A stretch of 64,000 nt of DNA, taken from assembly GCF_000308835.1 (NCBI RefSeq), contig NZ_BAGN01000426.1:21019-85018 (forward strand). Reading direction: 5' to 3'. The stretch's first letter is position 1. Every line of letters starts with the position of its first letter. Below, in pieces: positions 23,107 to 31,299 of the stretch. Origin of the DNA: Nocardia vinacea NBRC 16497 (lineage in GTDB: Bacteria > Actinomycetota > Actinomycetes > Mycobacteriales > Mycobacteriaceae). The notes under the pieces are model-generated. The model was not told where the DNA came from and made no database searches. It saw only the letters and a list, made by a program, of their open reading frames with translations. Position numbers and translations under genes: made by a program.

Positions 23107-25659
23107 TCAGCGCGGTCGTCGGGCGATTTCGCCTCGGACCTGGTCGGTGAATCTACTCGGGATGTGCTGGGATATGTCCGCACGTGAAGCGATGGCCAGT
23201 TTGTTGAAAATCGCCGCGATTTGGGCGTCGACAGTTCGGGACGACTTTCCACGGCGGAAGGCAATGTCGACGTTGGTCCACCCGGCCGCGGCCAGGATCG
23301 CGACCTGCTGTTCGGTCCGGGTCAATTCGTGCCAGTGCGATGTGGCGTCCGCTGGAGTATCGATGGTCAGTGTGCCCAGTGCCAGCCGTTGCACTTCGTT
23401 TCGTTCCGGACGCAGACGCGTTCCTCGAGTTTCCGCCGCAGCGTAGGCGTCGTGCCCCAGCACCCGGCGGGCGACAGCGATAGCTTTTTCGGATTCGTCG
23501 AGGAGGGGGCCCGACGCCTTGATGTCGATGCCGAGCTTGCCTCGTAGGGTTGTGGTGCCTCCGGCCAGGTAGGCGATTTCGGTGGCCAGGGCGACCAACT
23601 TCTTGCGGTCGGGTTTTCCGGCGACGATCGAGTCGGTGATGATTCGGGCCAATGACCAGGTCCGATACTGCACCAGCCATACCGCGGCCCATTGCTCGTT
23701 GGTGGCGAGGTGATATGCCAGTGAGGATCGTTCGAGGGCCAGTGCTTCGGTGGGGTTGCCGTGTCGGGTCAAGGCTGTCGACCTGGTGAGTTCGGCGCAA
23801 GCCTTTTCCCATGGAATTCCGGAGACGATCGCGCGATCGAGGTAACGCTGCGTGATCTCGTGGGCTTGCTGCGCGGTTCCCAGCAGGCCCGCGGCCAGGG
23901 CAGTGAACAGCTCGTTCATCGAGGCGGCGCCGCGGTCGCCGTAGGCCTCGAATTTGGCCTGGGCTCGGCTCAGGACGGTGATGGCGCGGGCGTCACGGCG
24001 CGCGAATATCAGCTCCGCCCCCCATGCGAATTCGACAGGAGCGGGCAGCCCGATGTCGGTCTCGGCGGTGTCTCGCCAGTTCCGCCTGGTGTCCGGGTCG
24101 GGGATGCAGGCGGCGACGCAGTCCTCGAGCATCTGTTCGGCATCCTCGAGTGTGCCTTGGAGCGTGGCGAGCCATGCGATGGTGGCCATGGCACCGATCT
24201 GTAGTTCGGTGGGTTGCGGGGACGCTGCCCGGGTGGCGTCGAGGCAGCGCAGGGTCCATTGGCGTATTTCTCGTACGGAGCCGCTGGTGAAGCACACCTG
24301 CAGGGTGATCAGCCCGAGACAGATCTCCAGACCGTCTCCGGCTCGGCCCGGGGTGGTGATGCTGGTTTCGATCGCGGTGAGGGTGTTGGCCCAGACCGTC
24401 CGGGCCCAGTCCACCAGGGCTTGCCCTTCGGGATCGAACCAGTTGGCTGCGGCGTAGCCGATCCTGTCGTGGTAGTAGCGGCAGTGCCGCTGGGCCAAAC
24501 GGGCGGGTTCGTCCACCGCGGCGGTGGAGCGCTGGCGCAGTCGCTGCTGGGCGAATACCCGCAGGCTCTCCACTAGTGAATACCGCACCGTGGTCGCCGT
24601 CCTGTGCGTCGTGACCAACGATTGATCGACAAGGCGCTCGAGCAGGCCCTCGATCTCCTGCCGGGTGAGGGACGCTTGGGTATCGCTGATTTCGTCGTCG
24701 CAGCAGATTGTCTCGATGGCGTCCAACTCGGCACCCACATCCGGTGCGGCCTCTGTGGTGTCGTCGGAATTGGTGTCGTAGCCGGCGGCGAACACCGACA
24801 GGCGGTCGAAGAGCAGACGTTCCTTGTCGCTGCACAGCTCGTAGGACCAGGAGATGACGTCGACGACTCCGCGATGGCGCGGGTCGGCGCCCACGCGGGG
24901 GCCATGCGACCAACTCAGTCGAGTGTCATCAGCGTGGCCGGTGAGTCCGTGCAGGATGGCGGCCAACGGTTGGCGAAGCAGGCGTGCGGCCGCCAACTGG
25001 ATGTAGAGGGGATGGTTGTGGACGTGGTGGCAGATCTCGGCGGCGGTGGTGGCCTGGTCTTTGCCGGTGACGGGATGTTCGGTGAGTTCGGCGCGTTGCC
25101 GGAATAGGGCCAGGGCCTCGCGCTGCGATAGCGGCGGAACGGTGATCAGGTGTTCGTCGATCCAGCCGATGGGTTCACGGCTGGTGGCCACGATGCTCAG
25201 CCCCGGTACCGCCTCGATGAGGTCGGCTATCAGGGGCCCGACACCGGAGAGTACGTGCTCGCAGTTGTCGAGCACCAGCACGGTATGCGGGGCACGTCCG
25301 GTGGTGTCGGTTGAGGTGAGGGTGTCGACCAAGGCGTCCCACGCCGATCGCCCGGAGAAATCCGCCTCGATCACCGCATGGGCGACTTCTTCCGCGACCG
25401 CGGTCGAATCCGAATCTGGAGTCAGTCGAGCCAATCGCACCCAGCACGCTCGTGTTTTCCTGGCTTCGGTTCTACCGCAACGGCGCAACGCTTCGACGGC
25501 CAGACGAGTCTTCCCGATGCCACCGGGGCCGGTGAGGGTGATCAACCGGGCTGGGCCCAGCAGTAGGGTGCTGATCTTTTCCAGCTCGCGGTCTCGACCG
25601 ACAAAGCTGTAGGTAACAGCGGGTAGGCTGCCTACACCTTCCCGGTGTTTGACATCCAT
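23107..25659 (-). CDS. Large STAND-type ATPase regulator with C-terminal LuxR HTH
   Basis: 850 aa. Residues about 15-50 hold the P-loop (TLTGPGGIGKTRLAVEALRR), followed by Walker B VLVLDNCEHVLSG and sensor SIVATSREPIGW, as in the AfsR/MalT-like STAND family with NB-ARC-type ATPase. A long helical, TPR-like middle region follows. The last 70 residues form a LuxR-type HTH (LTRTEQQVAILAAAGWTNVD, then FRRGKSSRTVDAQIAAIFNK). No N-terminal kinase is present. It should act as an ATP-dependent activator. A TATAAT box 8 nt before the ATG suggests a leaderless mRNA. Targets are unknown. Confidence 0.88.
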   Translation of the reverse strand: MDVKHREGVGSLPAVTYSFVGRDRELEKISTLLLGPARLITLTGPGGIGKTRLAVEALRRCGRTEARKTRACWVRLARLTPDSDSTAVAEEVAHAVIEADFSGRSAWDALVDTLTSTDTTGRAPHTVLVLDNCEHVLSGVGPLIADLIEAVPGLSIVATSREPIGWIDEHLITVPPLSQREALALFRQRAELTEHPVTGKDQATTAAEICHHVHNHPLYIQLAAARLLRQPLAAILHGLTGHADDTRLSWSHGPRVGADPRHRGVVDVISWSYELCSDKERLLFDRLSVFAAGYDTNSDDTTEAAPDVGAELDAIETICCDDEISDTQASLTRQEIEGLLERLVDQSLVTTHRTATTVRYSLVESLRVFAQQRLRQRSTAAVDEPARLAQRHCRYYHDRIGYAAANWFDPEGQALVDWARTVWANTLTAIETSITTPGRAGDGLEICLGLITLQVCFTSGSVREIRQWTLRCLDATRAASPQPTELQIGAMATIAWLATLQGTLEDAEQMLEDCVAACIPDPDTRRNWRDTAETDIGLPAPVEFAWGAELIFARRDARAITVLSRAQAKFEAYGDRGAASMNELFTALAAGLLGTAQQAHEITQRYLDRAIVSGIPWEKACAELTRSTALTRHGNPTEALALERSSLAYHLATNEQWAAVWLVQYRTWSLARIITDSIVAGKPDRKKLVALATEIAYLAGGTTTLRGKLGIDIKASGPLLDESEKAIAVARRVLGHDAYAAAETRGTRLRPERNEVQRLALGTLTIDTPADATSHWHELTRTEQQVAILAAAGWTNVDIAFRRGKSSRTVDAQIAAIFNKLAIASRADISQHIPSRFTDQVRGEIARRPR

Positions 25660-25673
25660 ACTTTGCGATTATA
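25660..25673 (-). promoter_or_regulatory. Consensus -10 box for a leaderless LuxR-regulator transcript
   Basis: TATAAT (complement of 25668-25673) ends 8 nt before the ATG at 25659. This places the transcription start at or very near the start codon; no Shine-Dalgarno sequence is present. Confidence 0.6.
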
Positions 25674-25782
25674 GGCCCCGCATCCCGAGGCTGAATCCCT
25701 CGTCATCAGCGCCACCTGATGCGCGGAATGGGTCTGTCCAGCTAGGAGCTCAGTCGTCGGCGGCCTGGAGCTCGGCAGCATT

Positions 25783-25809
25783 GACAACAACCTGTTCTAC
25801 TTTGCTCGG
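25783..25809. promoter_or_regulatory. KstR-like operator, copy 2
   Basis: It differs from the 22368-22394 copy at 4 of 27 positions and has the same orientation. The minus strand reads TAGAACAGGTTGTT, a near match to TnnAACnnGTTnnA. It lies between the LuxR regulator (start 25659) and the small helical-bundle gene (start 25944), and could serve either. Confidence 0.5.
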
Positions 25810-25943
25810 GTCGCATATCGAAAGGGCAGCCCTGGGTGCCTTCGAAGTCCCGGGTGTTCGCCGCCGACCATCGGGTACTCGATCGATTGGACACGGTTTC
25901 GACCGCATCCTTTGCACTGGAAGTTTCCGACCAGGAGTCCGCA

Positions 25944-26195
25944 ATGACCGAAGGTCCTGTTACGCACCCGCCCCTCCACGAACCATCCCTCGATCAACAG
26001 TTCGCGCTGAAGTCCGCCGCGCGACGTCTGGAGCGCGAATTCGACAGCACCCGCGACGAAGCCATCGAACGGTGGCTGTACTCCGCTTACGACTACCTCG
26101 CGGATCACGCCACCATCGATACCTTCCTGCCGCTACTCGCCGAGCGCTACACCCGTGAACTGCTCCGCGCCATGGCCGAGGAGCACGCCGACTAG
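25944..26195 (+). CDS. Small three-helix-bundle dimerisation-domain protein
   Basis: 83 aa. The ATG at 25944 has AGGAG 6-7 nt upstream. After a short Pro/His-rich start the protein is predicted helical: SAARRLEREFDSTRDEAIER, then YDYLADHATIDTFLPLLAER, then RELLRAMAEEHAD. This pattern (R-x-L-x-x-x-F, then D-x-I-x-x-x-L) is that of the actinobacterial three-helix-bundle dimerisation family, whose role is not established. Its stop overlaps the convergent nitronate monooxygenase stop by 4 nt. Confidence 0.7.
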   Translation: MTEGPVTHPPLHEPSLDQQFALKSAARRLEREFDSTRDEAIERWLYSAYDYLADHATIDTFLPLLAERYTRELLRAMAEEHAD

Positions 26196-27154
26196 TCGCA
26201 TCGCGCCGCGGCTCGCCGCAATACCTCTTCCGCGTCGGTGCTGATGCGTCGCACCAGATCAGCGGCGGATTCGAGACTGCCGATGAGGTCGACATTCTCG
26301 CCCGCCCAGATCGGCGCACAGTCGAGATCACCCTGCTCGGCCGCCGCCCGATAGCGTTGCCGGGCAAGGGGATCGGCCGCGAGTTCGGTCTCCCGTCCGG
26401 CCCATTCGTCGAGGAATCGGTTGCGCAGGGTGCGGGCGGTGTACTCGGCGGGCCACGGGGAATCGCGGGCGATATCGATGATGCGGTTGCGTTCGGTATC
26501 GCCGCCGCGTGCATCGATGATGGCCTTGGCTTCTTCGGTCGAGAGCAACGATTCGTGTGTCGCCTCGAAGCGAGTGCCGATCAACGCGCCCGCCGCACCG
26601 AGCACGAGTGCGGCGGCGAGTCCGCGTCCATCGGCTATGCCTCCCGCGGCGAGCACCGGCGTACCCGCCGCCAGATCGACGACCGCGGGTACGAAGGGCA
26701 GTGTCGCACGCCCGCCGCCGTGCCCGCCCGCCTCCGCGCCCTGCGCGATCAGCACATCGGCTCCGGCGTCCAGGGCACGGGCCGCCTCGTCCGTGGTGGT
26801 GACCTGGACCAGCAGCGGAATCCCGGATTCCCGGACCGCGGCGGCAAACGGGGTCGGATCGCCGAAGGACAGCAGGATCGCGTGTGGTCGGCGCTCCACT
26901 GTCCTTCGCACGGTAGCGAGATCGATGGCCCAGCTCAACAGGCCGATGCCCCAAGGCTTTTCGGTGCGAGCGGTGAGCAACGCACATTCCTGATCGAGTA
27001 ACTGCTCGTCACCGCCGCCGCCACCGATCAGGCCGAGTCCACCGGCCTCGGAGACCGCCGCGGCCAGTTCACCGCCCGCGACGCCGCCCATCGGTGCGAG
27101 CACTACGGGATGCTCGATGTCGAACAGGTCGGTGAATTCGGTGCGCAATGCCAT
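26192..27154 (-). CDS. Nitronate monooxygenase (2-nitropropane dioxygenase family)
   Basis: 320 aa FMN-dependent TIM barrel. The ATG at 27154 has GAAGGGG upstream (an in-frame TTG lies two codons earlier). The N-terminal IEHPVVLAPMGGVAGGELAA binds FMN. AQGAEAGGHGGG carries the catalytic His region, and VLAAGGIADGRGLAAALVLG is the phosphate-binding part. Family members oxidise alkyl nitronates or propionate-3-nitronate; several actinobacterial members are detoxifying. It may be co-transcribed with the hsaC-like gene, which ends 70 bp upstream. Confidence 0.85.
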   Translation of the reverse strand: MALRTEFTDLFDIEHPVVLAPMGGVAGGELAAAVSEAGGLGLIGGGGGDEQLLDQECALLTARTEKPWGIGLLSWAIDLATVRRTVERRPHAILLSFGDPTPFAAAVRESGIPLLVQVTTTDEAARALDAGADVLIAQGAEAGGHGGGRATLPFVPAVVDLAAGTPVLAAGGIADGRGLAAALVLGAAGALIGTRFEATHESLLSTEEAKAIIDARGGDTERNRIIDIARDSPWPAEYTARTLRNRFLDEWAGRETELAADPLARQRYRAAAEQGDLDCAPIWAGENVDLIGSLESAADLVRRISTDAEEVLRRAAARCD

Positions 27155-27223
27155 CGCCAAACCCCTTCCGTCGCTGTCGACGATAGCCAGGGGTTTCCGG
27201 CTGCGAGTCGTCGCCCGTGCTCG

Positions 27224-28111
27224 TCAGCCTCGATCCCAGTCGTGACCCCAATAACTATCGGCGGTCATTTCCTCCGCCGTGTAGGTGTTCTCGTCGACCA
27301 GCACGCCCTCGGTGCCGAATTCGAGATCCCAGCCACCGGGTGTGCGGACATAGAAGGAGATCATTTTGTCGTTGGTATGGCGGCCCATCGTCGAGGACAG
27401 GTGATATCCGGCCTTGTTCACCCGGTCGAGCGCACGGCCGACGTCGTCGAGACTGTCGACCTCGACCATGACGTGCACCAGGCCCGAGCCCTCCTTGCCG
27501 CCGGAGGGGATCAGCGCCAGGCTGTGGTGGCGCTGATTCACGCCGAGGAAGCGGATGCGCACCGGACCGTATTCGGGCGGTGCGGGGAGCCGGAAGGCGC
27601 CGCGCGGCAGGAATCCGAGGACATCGGTATAGAAGTGGAATGCGCCGTCGAGATCGGGGACCGGCAGCACCGCGTGGCCGAGGCCGAGTCCCGTAGTGAC
27701 GAAACGGTTTCCATACTTGCCGACGACCGGACTGTGGTCCAGGACAGGTCCGTGGAAGATTTCGACGGTGGTACCCGCTGGATCGCGGAAGGTGATCGCC
27801 TCCTCCACACTGCGGGCATCCGCCTCGGCCACGGTGAGCGCGGTGACTTCGATTCCGGCCTTCTCAACGGCTTCTCGTGCCGCGGCGAGTGCGCGATGGT
27901 CGCGGACCTCCCAGCCGATGGCGAGCACCTTGTCGGTTTCGCCCGGCACCAGGACCAATCGTGTGACGTGCTCATCCATGCGCAGATAGATGGCGTCCGG
28001 ATCCGGCCCGGTGCCCTCGGCGAAACCGATCACATCGAAGGCGAAGGTGCGCCAGGCATCCGGGTCGCTGACCGCGACCCGCACATAACCGAGCGAGCTG
28101 ATGATTGCCAT
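27224..28111 (-). CDS. hsaC: Extradiol (HsaC/BphC-type) ring-cleavage dioxygenase
   Basis: 295 aa, type I extradiol dioxygenase. The ATG at 28111 has GAGGAG 4-5 nt upstream; an ATG five codons earlier would overlap the kshB stop. Two VOC modules are present; the C-terminal active one carries the iron ligands in GLGHAVLP, HHSLALIP and WDLEFGTEG. Overall spacing and the ending (WGHDW) match HsaC, which cleaves the catechol 3,4-DHSA in steroid ring degradation. It is more divergent than an orthologue would need to be, so a related catechol substrate is possible. It is last in the hsaB-kshA-orf-kshB-hsaC operon. Confidence 0.87.
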   Translation of the reverse strand: MAIISSLGYVRVAVSDPDAWRTFAFDVIGFAEGTGPDPDAIYLRMDEHVTRLVLVPGETDKVLAIGWEVRDHRALAAAREAVEKAGIEVTALTVAEADARSVEEAITFRDPAGTTVEIFHGPVLDHSPVVGKYGNRFVTTGLGLGHAVLPVPDLDGAFHFYTDVLGFLPRGAFRLPAPPEYGPVRIRFLGVNQRHHSLALIPSGGKEGSGLVHVMVEVDSLDDVGRALDRVNKAGYHLSSTMGRHTNDKMISFYVRTPGGWDLEFGTEGVLVDENTYTAEEMTADSYWGHDWDRG

Positions 28112-28118
28112 ATTCTCC

Positions 28119-29123
28119 TCATTCATAGGTGACCCGGACCGCATCGGTGACCGGAACAGCCTGGCAGGCAAGTACATAGCCGTCGGCCAGGTCTGCACGT
28201 TCCAGAACTTCGTTGCGCAGCAATTTCACTTCGCCGTCGACTATCCGACAGACACAGGCGCTACAGGCACCTTCGCGGCAGGAGTACGGAGCTGCCATAC
28301 CGCGCGCGAGCAGCACGTCGAGTAGTACGGTATTGCGCGGCCAGGCGAATTCGTCTGTGGTGCCGTCGAGCTCGACCTCGACGATGGCAGCGTCGTCGGT
28401 GTCTTCGACCTGGGTTGCGGCGAAGGGATCACCGGACAGCGAGACGAACTTCTCGACATGCACCCGGTCCATACCCAGGCTGTCGGCGGCTGTGACGACA
28501 GCGTCCATGAAAGGTGCTGGGCCGCAGACGAATAGCTGGCGCTCGAGCCACGGTGCGATCAACGTGGTCAGTGTGGGCATCGACGGCAAGCCCTGAACAG
28601 ACTCCAACCAATGCAGCACAACGAGCCGGCTCGGGTGCTCGGCGGTCAACGACTTCAGTTCATCGGCGAAGATCACCGAGTTCTCGTCACGATTGGCGTA
28701 GATCAGCGTGCACCGTCCGCTGCCCTGCGCCAGTACCGATTTCAGGATGGAAAGCATCGGCGTTATACCGCTGCCCGCAGCCAAGAGCAGCAGATCTTCG
28801 TCGAGCGAATCGGGTGTGAAAATGCCTGCGGGCGGCAAGCTATCGATTGTCATGCCGGGAACAGCGTTGTCGCACAGCCAGTTCGAAGCGTACCCACCCG
28901 CGGTCCGCTTGACGGTGACCTCGAGTCGGCCCTCGTGCGGCGCACTGGACAGCGAGTACGAGCGCGCCACCGAACCGGTTCGTTCGCTGGGTATCCGCAG
29001 TGTCAGAAACTGGCCGGGCCGATAGGAAAGTTGACGCTCCGGCTCGGCGACCAGCTCCAGCGAGACCGCATCCTGGGTTTCGGAAGTTACTCGAACAACT
29101 CGAAGCGTTACCGCCGCACTCAC
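28119..29123 (-). CDS. kshB: 3-ketosteroid 9alpha-hydroxylase reductase component
   Basis: 334 aa. It contains an FAD domain (RPGQFLTLRIPSERTGSVAR, RSYSLSS), an NAD domain (LLLLAAGSGITPMLSILKSV, LFVCGPAPFM) and a C-terminal plant-type [2Fe-2S] ferredoxin domain (SCREGACSACVCR, later C in VLACQA). This order and size match KshB, which passes electrons from NADH to the KshA oxygenase. It starts at GTG 29123, overlapping the stop of the small Cys-rich gene (GTGA), so the two are translationally coupled. Confidence 0.88.
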   Translation of the reverse strand: MSAAVTLRVVRVTSETQDAVSLELVAEPERQLSYRPGQFLTLRIPSERTGSVARSYSLSSAPHEGRLEVTVKRTAGGYASNWLCDNAVPGMTIDSLPPAGIFTPDSLDEDLLLLAAGSGITPMLSILKSVLAQGSGRCTLIYANRDENSVIFADELKSLTAEHPSRLVVLHWLESVQGLPSMPTLTTLIAPWLERQLFVCGPAPFMDAVVTAADSLGMDRVHVEKFVSLSGDPFAATQVEDTDDAAIVEVELDGTTDEFAWPRNTVLLDVLLARGMAAPYSCREGACSACVCRIVDGEVKLLRNEVLERADLADGYVLACQAVPVTDAVRVTYE

Positions 29124-29347
29124 AGCAGATCCCCATCACGGGTACTCAACCCGACTTCTCCCGCGCTGACGGCCTTTTCGATGCTGTCGCGCAATGCCGC
29201 ACACCCACGCACTGGACCGCCGTCGTTACGAGCGAACTCGGCACAGTGCGCGCGAGCGACGGAACTCCACTGCACGCTGGTGTGCGCGGAACTGAATTTG
29301 ACCACCGACACCTGATTCCGGCAGGTATGGCAGGTGATGCAATCCAT
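29120..29347 (-). CDS. Small cysteine-rich protein encoded between kshA and kshB
   Basis: 75 aa, with no family recognised. It starts at ATG 29347, 11 nt after the kshA stop, and its TGA overlaps the kshB GTG, so expression is locked to the hydroxylase components. The N-terminus is MDCITCHTCRNQVSV, a CxxCxxC cluster at residues 3, 6 and 9, with further Cys at about 33 and 46. This could bind Fe-S or zinc. The rest is polar without a membrane segment. A role as electron carrier, maturation factor or regulator for the Rieske oxygenase is an inference from position and Cys content. Confidence 0.6.
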   Translation of the reverse strand: MDCITCHTCRNQVSVVKFSSAHTSVQWSSVARAHCAEFARNDGGPVRGCAALRDSIEKAVSAGEVGLSTRDGDLL

Positions 29348-29358
29348 TACAGATCCGT

Positions 29359-30492
29359 TCAGGCGTCCGCGCGCTGCGCGGCCAGATTCTCGGCGACCTC
29401 GGCCTCCCACGCCGTGACGGCACGGGTGGTATCGACCTCGAATTCGAAGCGGTCGGTCATCTTCGACTCCACCTCGGCGATATCGGTGTAGAACTGCTCG
29501 TACCAGCGCCGCAGCTGGTAGACCGGCCCGTCCTCCTCGCACAGCAGCGGATTGTCGATGCGGGTCTTGCGTTCCCAGATCGCCACATCCTGCTCGAAAC
29601 CGCGCCCGAGTCCATTGGCGAAACGCACCGCCATCGCATCGGCATCTTCCGGTGACAGGCCGGGCAGTTTCTTGACGATCGCGCCGTACTGCAGCACGAA
29701 TTTGGTTGGCGAAACAGGGTAATGGCAGTTGATGAGGACGGATTCGACCGTCTGCCCGCTGGATTCGTTGACGAGGTAGTCGATCATGTAGGAGGGGCCA
29801 TAGTAGTGCGCCTCCGAATGCAGCGTGTTCTCCGAGCCCGCCTCCTTGGCCAATTCGCCCTGCACATCCGCGCGTCCGATCGAGGTCATGTATTGACTGG
29901 CGATATGGCCCTCGAAGACATTCTTGAAGTAGGTCGGAAAGGCGAAGTGCACATAGAAGAAATGCGCCATATCCACGACATTGTCGATGACCTCGCGGCA
30001 GTTCGCGCCCTCGATGGTGATCTGGTTCCAGGTCCAGTCGCTCCACTCGTCACTGAACGCGCCCTCGATGCGGGGGATCGTGATATCCGCGGGCGGCGGA
30101 TTGCCTTCGGGATCGTTCCAGACGAACAGCTGCCGGTTCTGCTCCAACGTGATCCACGATTTGGTGCGGGCCAGCGGTGGTACGCGGCGCGCGTAAGGGA
30201 TTGCGGCACAACGGCCATTGCCCCGCCAGCGCCAATCGTGGAACGGGCAGGCGATGGTGTCGCCCTTGATAATGCCGTCGCCGAGGTTGCCGCCCATATG
30301 TCGGCAATAGGCATCGAGCACATTGAGGGTGCCGTCCGCGCTCGCGAAAACCACCAGTTCGGTGCCGAAGATTTCGATGGTGTGCGGTTTGCCGTCGCGG
30401 AAGTTGTCGGCGAGGCCGACGCAGTGCCAACCCCGGGCATATCGGGTGGGCGGGGTGCCGGTGTCGATCACGCGCACCTGATCGTCGGTCAT
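29359..30492 (-). CDS. kshA: 3-ketosteroid 9alpha-hydroxylase oxygenase component (Rieske)
   Basis: 377 aa. The ATG at 30492 has GGAGG 5 nt upstream. The Rieske centre is CRHMGG (Cys63, His65) and CPFHDW (Cys82, His85). The mononuclear iron ligands are expected in NVVDMAHFFYVHF (Asp174, His177, His182). Size and motif spacing match KshA, which hydroxylates C9 of 3-ketosteroids and, with KstD, opens ring B. It is second in the operon, after the HsaB-like reductase. Several kshA paralogues with different substrate ranges are usual in Nocardia and Rhodococcus, so this copy may serve a particular steroid class. Confidence 0.9.
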   Translation of the reverse strand: MTDDQVRVIDTGTPPTRYARGWHCVGLADNFRDGKPHTIEIFGTELVVFASADGTLNVLDAYCRHMGGNLGDGIIKGDTIACPFHDWRWRGNGRCAAIPYARRVPPLARTKSWITLEQNRQLFVWNDPEGNPPPADITIPRIEGAFSDEWSDWTWNQITIEGANCREVIDNVVDMAHFFYVHFAFPTYFKNVFEGHIASQYMTSIGRADVQGELAKEAGSENTLHSEAHYYGPSYMIDYLVNESSGQTVESVLINCHYPVSPTKFVLQYGAIVKKLPGLSPEDADAMAVRFANGLGRGFEQDVAIWERKTRIDNPLLCEEDGPVYQLRRWYEQFYTDIAEVESKMTDRFEFEVDTTRAVTAWEAEVAENLAAQRADA

Positions 30493-30581
30493 GGTTCCTC
30501 CACGTTCGTCGGGCTGTCGTTTCGATGGTTCGGCGCGCCGATGGACGCGCAAAGGTGTGGTCTCACTGGCCGGGAGACGGC

Positions 30582-31058
30582 TCAGGCAGTGGTAAGGCGC
30601 TCGAATCCGGAGCGGTAGAACAGCAGCGGATCGGCCTCACGGCCCGCGCCGAGTGCGGTGACATGGCCGATGACGATGGTGTGATCGCCGCCGTCCAACT
30701 CTCCGCCGAGCTCGCAATCGATCCACGCGATGGATCCGTCGAGCAGCGGCGAACCGTTGGGGGAGCGGGTCCAGTCGAGTCCGTCGAATTTGTCGGGTCC
30801 GCTGCGGCCGAGCTGTCTGCACACCTGCTCCTGATCGGCGGCGAGCACGTTCACGCAGAACTTGCTCGCCGCGCGGATCCGCGGCCAGGTGGTGGAGGTC
30901 CGGGCCGGGAACAATGCCACGGCAGGCGGATCCAGCGATAGTGCGGAGAAGGACTGGCAGGCGAACCCGATGGGTTGCGCGCCGTCCAGGGCGGTGATCG
31001 CGGTGACTCCGGTGGCGAATCGGCCGAGGACGGCCTTGAAGTCGAGCACGACGGCCAT
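30582..31058 (-). CDS. hsaB: Flavin reductase, HsaB-like
   Basis: 158 aa, split-barrel flavin reductase. The ATG at 31058 has AGGAG 5 nt upstream. Typical features are FKAVLGRFATGVTAITA at the start, GFACQSFSALSLDPP (flavin binding), CVNVLAADQE and DHTIVIGHVTAL. HsaB supplies FMNH2 to the monooxygenase HsaA in steroid degradation, but no hsaA is present in this window. It may instead serve the luciferase-type monooxygenase at 10198. It heads the leftward operon, below a copy of the shared operator motif. Confidence 0.82.
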   Translation of the reverse strand: MAVVLDFKAVLGRFATGVTAITALDGAQPIGFACQSFSALSLDPPAVALFPARTSTTWPRIRAASKFCVNVLAADQEQVCRQLGRSGPDKFDGLDWTRSPNGSPLLDGSIAWIDCELGGELDGGDHTIVIGHVTALGAGREADPLLFYRSGFERLTTA

Positions 31059-31064
31059 AGCGCT

Positions 31065-31089
31065 CCTAGTTTCGACTAGAAATATTCCG
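31065..31089. promoter_or_regulatory. Shared operator motif, copy B (upstream of the hsaB operon)
   Basis: TAGAAATATTCCG (31077-31089), whose complement aligns with the GGAATATTTC core of copy A. It is preceded by CTAGTTTCGACTAG (31065-31078). It sits within 20 bp of the hsaB start codon, overlapping the ribosome-binding region, as expected for a repressor site. Confidence 0.55.
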
Positions 31090-31251
31090 TTTCGCCATGA
31101 AGGTAAGCGGCGCGCGCGGTGGGCTGTCAACGGTCGGTTCCGGCTACCGAGAAGATCCGTAGCGATCTCCGTAGTTTCCGGGATTCGACCTCGTCCGCGT
31201 GACGGCACTGTGATTGGGGACACAAGCAGGTATGCCGAAAACGGACATGCC

Positions 31252-31270
31252 TAATCGAAATACTTCTAAG
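31252..31270. promoter_or_regulatory. Shared operator motif, copy C (upstream of iclR)
   Basis: TAATCGAAATACTTCTAAG lies 30 bp upstream of the iclR start at 31300. It matches copy D (35268) at most positions. Copies B and C bracket the 241-bp divergent region, compatible with autoregulation. Confidence 0.55.
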
Positions 31271-31299
31271 CTGTATGAGCTACACAATGGAGGTGCGCC

